This document shows, in pieces, positions 36,908-43,696 of a stretch of DNA of 43,696 bases. A program made the position numbers and the translations under genes. The stretch's first letter is position 1. The number at the start of each line of letters is the position of its first letter. Below the pieces are notes generated by a model that searched no databases, had not been told where the DNA came from, and worked only from the letters and a program-made list of their open reading frames with translations. Source of the stretch: Acidovorax sp. SRB_14 (GTDB lineage: Bacteria; Pseudomonadota; Gammaproteobacteria; Burkholderiales; Burkholderiaceae_C); contig NZ_MWOK01000012.1 in the NCBI RefSeq assembly GCF_012932145.1, positions 79,454-123,149 of the forward strand, read 5' to 3'.

Positions 36908-36908
36908 C

Positions 36909-37550
36909 GTGAATGCACAGACTGAACGCCTGAGCCTGGCGGGCGCCGCAGGCGCCATCGAGGCCGTGCGCGATGCGGCCCAGGTGGGCGTGGGCGCTGC
37001 GCCGCGCGGCGTGGCCGTCATCGCCCATCCCCATCCGCTGTTTGGTGGCACCCTGGACAACAAGGTGGTGCAGACCCTGGCGCGCGCCTTCGTGCAGTGC
37101 GGCTGGACGGCGGTGCGCTTCAACTTCCGCGGCGTCGGCGCCAGCGCCGGCGTGCACGACGCGGGGCAGGGCGAGGCGCAGGACTTTCTCTCCGTCGTCG
37201 CGCAGGCCGCACCCGAAGGGCCGATCGCCCTGGCCGGCTTCTCGTTCGGCGCCTTCGTCACCAGCCACGCGCTGGCCGCCCTGTGGGGCGCGCGCAGCGT
37301 CGAGCAGGTGGTGCTGGTCGGCACGGCCGCCAGCCGCTTTGGCGTCGCACCGCTGCCCCCCGAGGCGCATCTGCGCACCCTGGTGGTGCACGGCGAGCAC
37401 GACGACACCGTGCCCCTGGCCGCCGTGATGGACTGGGCGCGCCCGCAGACACTTCCTGTCACAGTCGTGCCGGGAGGCGGTCATTTCTTTCACGGACAAT
37501 TGCCGCTGCTGAAAAACCTGGTGGTGCGCCACCTGCAATCGCGCGCCTGA
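36909..37550 (+). CDS. Alpha/beta hydrolase
   Basis: 213 aa. GVAVIAHPHPLFGGTLDNKVVQTLARAF and VRFNFRGVGASAGVHD mark the small bacterial hydrolase family sometimes named after YfhR or OsmC-linked esterases. The nucleophile elbow is GFSFGAF (Ser near residue 122), the acid is in HGEHDDTVP and the His in GGGHFFHG. It starts at GTG 36909; no standard Shine-Dalgarno is seen because a repeat element abuts the start. Substrate unknown. Confidence 0.88.
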   Translation: MNAQTERLSLAGAAGAIEAVRDAAQVGVGAAPRGVAVIAHPHPLFGGTLDNKVVQTLARAFVQCGWTAVRFNFRGVGASAGVHDAGQGEAQDFLSVVAQAAPEGPIALAGFSFGAFVTSHALAALWGARSVEQVVLVGTAASRFGVAPLPPEAHLRTLVVHGEHDDTVPLAAVMDWARPQTLPVTVVPGGGHFFHGQLPLLKNLVVRHLQSRA

Positions 37551-37639
37551 CGCGCTCTTCGCCCGCGCCACCGCCGCCCCGCTGCGGAGCGCCCTGTGCG
37601 CGGTTCCTTATCCTTTTCCCGACTGCTCTCACTGCCCTC

Positions 37640-38809
37640 ATGAAACGCATCCTGTCCGTCTTCCGCTCCCTCGTCCTGGTGATCGGGGTCTCTTCGGCCG
37701 CCCTGGTGGCCCAGGCCCAGGCGCCTCAGCCCCCGGAAATCGCCGCCCGCACCTACATGCTGGTCGACGTGACCGCCAACCAGATCCTGGCCGCCAAGGA
37801 CATCGATGCCCCCGTGGAGCAGGCTTCGCTGACCAAGCTGATGACCGGCTACCTGGTGTTCGACGCGCTGCGCGCCAAGAAGATCGACCTGCAGCAAAAG
37901 CTTCCCGTGAGCGTGCGCGCCTGGAAGATGCCGGGTTCGCGCATGTTCATCGACCCCAAGATGCAGGTGCCCGTGGAAGACCTCATCAAGGGCATGATCG
38001 TGCAGTCCGGCAACGACGCCACCATGGCCCTGGCCGAGGGCGTGGGCGGCACGGCCGAACAGTTCGTCAAGCTCATGAACGACCAGGCCAAGGCCCTGGG
38101 CATGACCGGCACCAGCTACAAGAACCCCGAAGGCCTGACCGAGCCCGGTCACCTGACCACGGCGCGCGACCTGAGCATCCTGGCGACGCGGCTGATGCGC
38201 GATTTCCCGCAGTTCATGCACTATTACGCGACCAAGCAGTACAGCTACCCGGGCACGCCCTCTTCCAACGGCAACAACCGGAACTCGCTGCTGTTCCGCG
38301 ACCCCACCGTGGACGGTCTCAAGACCGGCCACACCGCCGCCGCCGGCTACTGCCTGGTGGCCACGGCCAAGCGCGAATTCCCCAACGTCGGCACGCGCCG
38401 CCTGCTCTCCATCGTGCTCGGCGCCGGAAGCGAGAACGCCCGCGCCAACGAAAGCCAGAAACTGCTGAACTGGGGCTACACCGCGTTCGACGCCGTCAAG
38501 CTCTTTGACGCCGGCCAGAGCGTGGCCACGCCCGCGGTCTGGAAAGGCAAGGGCAGCACGGTCAAGATGGGCCGCGACGACGCCATCGTCGTCGCCGTGC
38601 CTTCGGGCAGCGCCGGCAAGATCACGACCCAGGTCTCGCACCAGGACCCGCTGATCGCCCCGTTCGGCAAGGGCCAGGCCATCGGCGCGCTCAAGGTCGT
38701 GCTGGGCGAGCAGTCGCTGCGCGAAGTGCCGCTGATTGCGCTCGAAGGTGTCGAGCAGGCCGGTGTGCTCGGCCGCGCCTGGGACGCCATGCGCCTGTGG
38801 ATCAAGTAA
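37640..38809 (+). CDS. D-alanyl-D-alanine carboxypeptidase (PBP5/6 type)
   Basis: 389 aa. A signal peptide (LVLVIGVSSAALVAQAQA) precedes a penicillin-binding domain with SLTK (SxxK, near residue 63), SGN (SxN, near 120) and KTGHT (near 225). A C-terminal PBP5_C beta domain and an amphipathic anchor (AGVLGRAWDAMRLWIK) follow. It trims the terminal D-Ala of peptidoglycan pentapeptides at the outer face of the inner membrane. The products are usually named dacA or dacC; the choice cannot be made here. Confidence 0.94.
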   Translation: MKRILSVFRSLVLVIGVSSAALVAQAQAPQPPEIAARTYMLVDVTANQILAAKDIDAPVEQASLTKLMTGYLVFDALRAKKIDLQQKLPVSVRAWKMPGSRMFIDPKMQVPVEDLIKGMIVQSGNDATMALAEGVGGTAEQFVKLMNDQAKALGMTGTSYKNPEGLTEPGHLTTARDLSILATRLMRDFPQFMHYYATKQYSYPGTPSSNGNNRNSLLFRDPTVDGLKTGHTAAAGYCLVATAKREFPNVGTRRLLSIVLGAGSENARANESQKLLNWGYTAFDAVKLFDAGQSVATPAVWKGKGSTVKMGRDDAIVVAVPSGSAGKITTQVSHQDPLIAPFGKGQAIGALKVVLGEQSLREVPLIALEGVEQAGVLGRAWDAMRLWIK

Positions 38810-38811
38810 CC

Positions 38812-38872
38812 ACTATTGAAAGCATAGCTTTCAGCGCTTGATGGGTAAGGGTTAGGCGCTGTTTTTGCTTGA
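38812..38872 (-). repeat. Interspersed 55-bp element, copy 9
   Basis: The minus strand reads AACAGCGCCTAACCCTTACC, then CATCAAGCGCTGAAAGCTATG. It starts 3 bp after the carboxypeptidase stop and precedes the str operon promoter. Confidence 0.75.
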
Positions 38873-38924
38873 AACCGTGGCCGCGCGCCACGGAGCGCAG
38901 GCATTCTGGGGCCGCAATTGCCGC

Positions 38925-38953
38925 TTGCCACCAGGGGCTTGCGCTGGTAGAGT
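38925..38953 (+). promoter_or_regulatory. Putative str operon promoter
   Basis: TTGCCA (38925-38930), a 17-base spacer, then TAGAGT (38948-38953): five and four of six matches to the -35 and -10 consensus. It lies about 70 bases upstream of the rpsL ATG in an otherwise empty 210-bp gap, as expected for the strong rpsL promoter. Confidence 0.55.
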
Positions 38954-39021
38954 CGAGGGCTTTTCGGAAATTCCGAAGGGATTCACGTTTTCGTTTTTTA
39001 CGTTTAGGGACGATAGTATTC

Positions 39022-39399
39022 ATGCCAACCATTAACCAGCTCGTGCGTCACGGGCGTGAGGTCGAAAAGACCAAGTCCAAGAGCCCGGCGATGGAAAACT
39101 CGCCGCAGCGCCGCGGTGTGTGCACCCGTGTGTACACCACGACGCCCAAGAAGCCCAACTCCGCTCTGCGCAAGGTCGCCAAGGTGCGCCTGACCAACGG
39201 TTTTGAGGTCATCTCCTACATCGGCGGCGAAGGCCACAACCTGCAGGAACACAGCGTGGTGCTGGTTCGCGGCGGTCGTGTCAAGGACTTGCCCGGTGTG
39301 CGTTACCACATCGTGCGCGGTTCGCTCGACCTGCAAGGCGTGAAAGACCGCAAGCAGTCGCGCTCCAAGTACGGCGCCAAGAAGCCCAAGGCGAAATAA
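39022..39399 (+). CDS. rpsL: Ribosomal protein S12
   Basis: 125 aa, full length. S12 sits at the decoding centre. The conserved [13 protein letters not shown] loop and [17 protein letters not shown] loop both carry the wild-type Lys residues (equivalent to K43 and K88), so no streptomycin-resistance change is seen. First gene of the str operon; the start is the ATG at 39022 in the standard MPTINQLVR context. Confidence 0.98.
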   Translation: MPTINQLVRHGREVEKTKSKSPAMENSPQRRGVCTRVYTTTPKKPNSALRKVAKVRLTNGFEVISYIGGEGHNLQEHSVVLVRGGRVKDLPGVRYHIVRGSLDLQGVKDRKQSRSKYGAKKPKAK

Positions 39400-39423
39400 G
39401 CCCTGGCGCTGCCAACAAACGGT

Positions 39424-39453
39424 GTTTGATTCGCCTGGCTGGCGGCATCAAAC
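39424..39453 (+). other. Hairpin between rpsL and rpsG
   Basis: GTTTGAT (39424-39430) pairs with ATCAAAC (39447-39453); inside, CGCC pairs with GGCG. It lies 24 bases after the rpsL stop in the 162-bp gap. It has no T-tract, so it is possibly an RNA-processing or autoregulatory element. The rest of the gap shows nothing further. Confidence 0.4.
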
Positions 39454-39561
39454 GTAGTGACCCCAAGCGCGGAGTGCTCCGTGTGGGTCGAGTAAGTGGG
39501 ATTCAGGATGGATCTCGCGGTGTCTGAAAAGACGCCAACTGAAGCAAATTAGAGGTGAAAA

Positions 39562-40035
39562 ATGCCACGTCGTCGCGAAGTCCCCAAACGTGAAATTCTG
39601 CCGGACCCTAAATTCGGCAACGTAGAGCTGTCCAAATTCATGAACGTGATCATGGAAGGCGGCAAAAAAGCAGTGGCCGAGCGCATCATTTATGGTGCCC
39701 TCGACCTGATTGAGAAGAAGCACCCTGACAAGGACCCGCTGGAAGCTTTCGTGGTTGCCATCAACAACGTCAAGCCCATGGTCGAAGTCAAGTCGCGCCG
39801 CGTCGGTGGTGCCAACTACCAGGTGCCCGTCGAAGTGCGCCCTGTCCGTCGCCTGGCCCTGTCCATGCGCTGGATCAAGGAAGCCGCCCGCAAGCGCGGT
39901 GAGAAGTCGATGGCCCAGCGCCTGGCCAACGAGCTGCTCGAAGCGACCGAAGGCCGTGGCGGCGCCATGAAGAAGCGTGACGAAGTGCACCGCATGGCCG
40001 AAGCCAACAAGGCATTCAGCCACTTCCGTTTCTAA
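39562..40035 (+). CDS. rpsG: Ribosomal protein S7
   Basis: 157 aa, full length. S7 nucleates the 30S head and contacts E-site tRNA; in E. coli it is the translational repressor of the str operon. [20 protein letters not shown] and [23 protein letters not shown] are diagnostic. Shine-Dalgarno AGAGGTG lies six bases upstream. Confidence 0.98.
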   Translation: MPRRREVPKREILPDPKFGNVELSKFMNVIMEGGKKAVAERIIYGALDLIEKKHPDKDPLEAFVVAINNVKPMVEVKSRRVGGANYQVPVEVRPVRRLALSMRWIKEAARKRGEKSMAQRLANELLEATEGRGGAMKKRDEVHRMAEANKAFSHFRF

Positions 40036-40061
40036 ACCGGAAGACCTTCCCGAGTCCGCAC

Positions 40062-40089
40062 AGGCCGCCGGCATTCATGCCTGCGGCCT
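40062..40089 (+). other. Stem-loop between rpsG and fusA
   Basis: AGGCCGC (40062-40068) and GCGGCCT (40083-40089), then after one mismatch GGCA and TGCC around a TTCA loop. It starts 26 bases past rpsG. A mildly T-rich stretch (TGTGTTGATT) follows, so it could be a partial terminator or attenuator within the operon. Confidence 0.45.
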
Positions 40090-40185
40090 TGTGTTGATTC
40101 AGAGGGCTCTCATATACAGAGGCTGGGCGCACGCGCTGCCTGTCGCAGCGCCGACCCACCCCAGACGATCAATCAAGGATCCATC

Positions 40186-42288
40186 ATGGCTCGCAATACC
40201 CCCCTCGAGCGCTACCGCAATATCGGTATCTCGGCGCACATCGACGCAGGCAAGACCACCACGTCCGAGCGCATTCTTTTCTACACGGGCGTGACCCACA
40301 AGCTCGGCGAAGTGCACGACGGCGCAGCCACCACCGACTGGATGGAGCAAGAGCAAGAGCGCGGCATCACCATCACGTCGTCCGCCGTGACCTGTTTCTG
40401 GAAGGGCATGGACCTGTCCCGCCCCGAGCACCGCATCAACATCATCGACACTCCCGGCCACGTGGACTTCACGATTGAAGTCGAGCGCTCCATGCGCGTG
40501 CTCGACGGCGCCGTCATGGTGTACTGCGCCGTGGGTGGCGTGCAGCCACAGTCGGAAACCGTGTGGCGCCAGGCCAACAAGCACAAGGTGCCGCGCCTGG
40601 CTTTCGTGAACAAGATGGACCGCACCGGCGCCAACTTCTTCAAGGTGGTCGAAGGCATGAAGCTGCGCCTGAAGGCCAACCCCGTGCCAATCGTGGTGCC
40701 GATCGGCGCCGAAGACAAATTCGAGGGCGTGGTCGACCTGATCAAGATGAAGGCCATCTACTGGGATGACGCATCGCAGGGCATGAAGTTCGAGTACCGC
40801 GACATCCCCGCCGATCTGGTGGGCGTGTGCAACGAGTGGCGCGAGAAGATGGTCGAGGCGGCCGCCGAAGCCACCGAAGAGCTGATGAACAAGTACCTCG
40901 AAGAGGGCACCCTCTCCGAAGAGGAAATCATGGCCGGTCTGCGCCAGCGCACCATCGCCACCGAAATCCAGCCCATGCTGTGCGGCACCGCCTTCAAGAA
41001 CAAGGGCGTGCAGCGCATGCTCGACGCCGTGCTCGACTTCCTGCCCTCGCCCGTGGACATCCCTCCCATGGCCGGTACCGATGAAGACGAGAACCACATC
41101 ACGCGCAAGGCCGACGACAACGAGAAGTTCTCGGCGCTGGCCTTCAAGCTGATGACCGACCCGTTTGTCGGCCAGCTCACCTTCGTGCGCGTCTACTCCG
41201 GCGTGCTCAAGAAGGGCGACACCGTGCTGAACTCGGTCAAGGGCAAGAAAGAGCGCATTGGCCGCATCGTGCAGATGCACGCCAACGAGCGCCAGGAAGT
41301 GGACGAAATCCGCGCCGGCGACATCGCTGCCTGCGTGGGTCTGAAGGACGTCACCACGGGCGAAACCCTGTGCGACATCAGCGCCCCCATCATCCTGGAG
41401 CGCATGGTGTTCCCCGAGCCCGTGATCGCACAGGCCGTGGAGCCCAAGACCAAGGCCGACCAGGAAAAGATGGGCATTGCACTGCAGCGCCTGGCCGCGG
41501 AAGATCCGTCTTTCCGCGTCAAGACCGACGAAGAGTCGGGCCAGACCATCATCGCCGGCATGGGCGAGCTGCACCTGGAAATCATTGTCGACCGCATGAA
41601 GCGCGAGTTCGGCGTCGAAGCCAACGTCGGCAAGCCGCAGGTGGCCTACCGCGAAACCATCCGCAAGACCGTCGAAGATGCCGAAGGCAAGTTCGTGCGC
41701 CAGTCCGGTGGTAAGGGCCAGTACGGCCACGTGGTGCTCAAGATCGAGCCCAACGAGCCGGGCAAGGGCATCGAGTTCATCGACGCCATCAAGGGTGGTG
41801 TGGTGCCGCGCGAATACATCCCTGCGGTCGAGAAGGGCATCAACGAAGCCGTCACCCAAGGCGTGCTGGCCGGCTATCCGGTCGTCGACGTCAAGGTCAC
41901 GCTGCACTTCGGTTCGTACCACGACGTGGACTCGAACGAACTGGCGTTCAAGATGGCTGCCATCTTCGGCTTCAAGGAAGGCTGCCGCAAGGCCAGCCCC
42001 GTGATCCTCGAGCCCATGATGGCCGTGGAAGTGGAAACGCCTGAAGAGTACGCCGGCAACGTGATGGGCGACCTGTCGTCGCGCCGCGGCATGGTGCAGG
42101 GCATGGAAGACATGATCGGTGGCGGCAAGGCCATCAAGGCCGAAGTGCCGCTGTCGGAAATGTTCGGCTACTCGACCTCGCTGCGCTCGGCCACGCAAGG
42201 CCGCGCCACGTACTCGATGGAATTCAAGCACTACAGCGAAGCCCCGCGCAACGTGTCCGAAGCCATCATGGCGGCACGCGCCAAGTAA
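40186..42288 (+). CDS. fusA: Elongation factor G
   Basis: 700 aa translocase GTPase. G1 [10 protein letters not shown]2 around GITITSSA, G3 DTPGHVDF and G4 NKMD are all present, followed by domains II-V with the [12 protein letters not shown] segment of domain IV. The standard start is [14 protein letters not shown] at the ATG 40186. Third gene of the str operon. Confidence 0.98.
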   Translation: MARNTPLERYRNIGISAHIDAGKTTTSERILFYTGVTHKLGEVHDGAATTDWMEQEQERGITITSSAVTCFWKGMDLSRPEHRINIIDTPGHVDFTIEVERSMRVLDGAVMVYCAVGGVQPQSETVWRQANKHKVPRLAFVNKMDRTGANFFKVVEGMKLRLKANPVPIVVPIGAEDKFEGVVDLIKMKAIYWDDASQGMKFEYRDIPADLVGVCNEWREKMVEAAAEATEELMNKYLEEGTLSEEEIMAGLRQRTIATEIQPMLCGTAFKNKGVQRMLDAVLDFLPSPVDIPPMAGTDEDENHITRKADDNEKFSALAFKLMTDPFVGQLTFVRVYSGVLKKGDTVLNSVKGKKERIGRIVQMHANERQEVDEIRAGDIAACVGLKDVTTGETLCDISAPIILERMVFPEPVIAQAVEPKTKADQEKMGIALQRLAAEDPSFRVKTDEESGQTIIAGMGELHLEIIVDRMKREFGVEANVGKPQVAYRETIRKTVEDAEGKFVRQSGGKGQYGHVVLKIEPNEPGKGIEFIDAIKGGVVPREYIPAVEKGINEAVTQGVLAGYPVVDVKVTLHFGSYHDVDSNELAFKMAAIFGFKEGCRKASPVILEPMMAVEVETPEEYAGNVMGDLSSRRGMVQGMEDMIGGGKAIKAEVPLSEMFGYSTSLRSATQGRATYSMEFKHYSEAPRNVSEAIMAARAK

Positions 42289-42297
42289 TGAACGAAG

Positions 42298-42324
42298 GGG
42301 CAGAGCGGCGGGGCCGTTCTGCCC
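42298..42324 (+). terminator. Hairpin after fusA
   Basis: GGGCAGAGCGGC (42298-42309) pairs with GCCGTTCTGCCC (42313-42324) through 12 bp with one G-U pair and a 3-base loop; TGGTTAA follows. The T-run is short, so termination is probably partial and tuf can still be co-transcribed. Confidence 0.5.
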
Positions 42325-42333
42325 TGGTTAATG

Positions 42334-42394
42334 GCTGAAATTGGCCTCCAGTGCTTGCCCTGTAAGCGTTGGATGCTATTGATTAAATAGCAAA
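42334..42394 (+). repeat. Interspersed 55-bp element, copy 10
   Basis: It reads GAAATTGGCCTCCAGTGCTT, then GTAAGCGTTGGATGCTATTGA and AAATAGCAAAG. It lies within the 217-bp fusA-tuf gap. The remainder of that gap (42395-42505) shows only the tuf ribosome-binding site (GGAGAATTGAAA) and no clear promoter. Confidence 0.8.
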
Positions 42395-42505
42395 GTTTTT
42401 TGCAATCTGCGATCCGGTGCCGCCCCGTTGCCTGTGCAGGGCGAATCCGCAATCGGATGCAGACGTTAAACCACAACACAGGCGCTGCTCTTTGGAGAAT
42501 TGAAA

Positions 42506-43696
<1,191 letters not shown>

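Noticed and set aside
39022-39399. Streptomycin-resistance substitution in rpsL
   Set aside because: Both loop lysines are wild type.
40099-42231. 710-residue open frame antisense to fusA
   Set aside because: Shadow of a strongly codon-biased essential gene; there is no recognisable protein and no ribosome-binding site.

Overview
This is a GC-rich (very high third-position GC) chromosomal segment. Its gene content and protein sequences point to a betaproteobacterium of the Comamonadaceae, such as an Acidovorax, Alicycliphilus or Diaphorobacter relative; the genus is an inference and cannot be fixed from the window. There are about 40 protein-coding genes and two gene remnants. I see no tRNA, rRNA, CRISPR array, insertion sequence or prophage. 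The region looks like core chromosome carrying one denitrification locus and one signalling cluster. || Layout. 1-7.4 kb: ubiD (ubiquinone), a SRAP-family protein that lacks the catalytic Cys2, an acyl-CoA dehydrogenase, a membrane diguanylate cyclase, rsmE and an amgK-like sugar kinase. 7.4-12.1 kb: lptD-surA-rsmA, outer-membrane biogenesis coupled to 16S rRNA dimethylation, divergent from amgK. 12.1-23.1 kb: the nitrous oxide reductase locus. On the minus strand are a lipoprotein cytochrome c and an ApbE flavin transferase (NosX role). Divergent from them is nosZ-nosR-nosD-nosF-nosY-nosL plus a second NosL-like gene, preceded by a perfect FNR-type box and a broken DUF2946-like gene. 23.1-26.3 kb: an EamA exporter, a MarC protein, an SDR oxidoreductase and a dienelactone hydrolase. 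26.3-33.7 kb, all minus strand: corA, a DUF72 gene, a MASE1-PAS-HisKA_2 sensor kinase, a REC-ANTAR response regulator, a HAMP-GGDEF-EAL protein and a decayed receptor fragment. 33.8-38.8 kb: hemB and hemJ (divergent, both haem synthesis), a VanZ-like membrane protein, a thioredoxin-like 2Fe-2S ferredoxin, an alpha/beta hydrolase and a PBP5/6-type D,D-carboxypeptidase. 38.9-43.7 kb: the str operon rpsL-rpsG-fusA-tuf; the window ends exactly at the tuf stop codon. || How the genes work together. NosZ reduces N2O. NosR is a flavo-Fe/S membrane electron donor that needs covalent FMN from ApbE. NosD, NosF and NosY form the sulfur and copper-site maturation transporter, and the NosL proteins deliver copper. 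The cytochrome c lipoprotein beside apbE may carry electrons to NosZ. The signalling cluster couples a blue-print kinase/ANTAR pair (probably RNA-binding antitermination) to cyclic-di-GMP turnover. || At least ten copies of an interspersed element of about 55 bp, with two stem-loops, sit between genes across the window. The observations most worth checking are the Cys2-less SRAP protein, the two-lesion pseudogene in the nosZ leader, the NosZ lipobox and altered CuA motif, the doubled NosL, the ANTAR/leader hairpin arrangement, and the repeat family.
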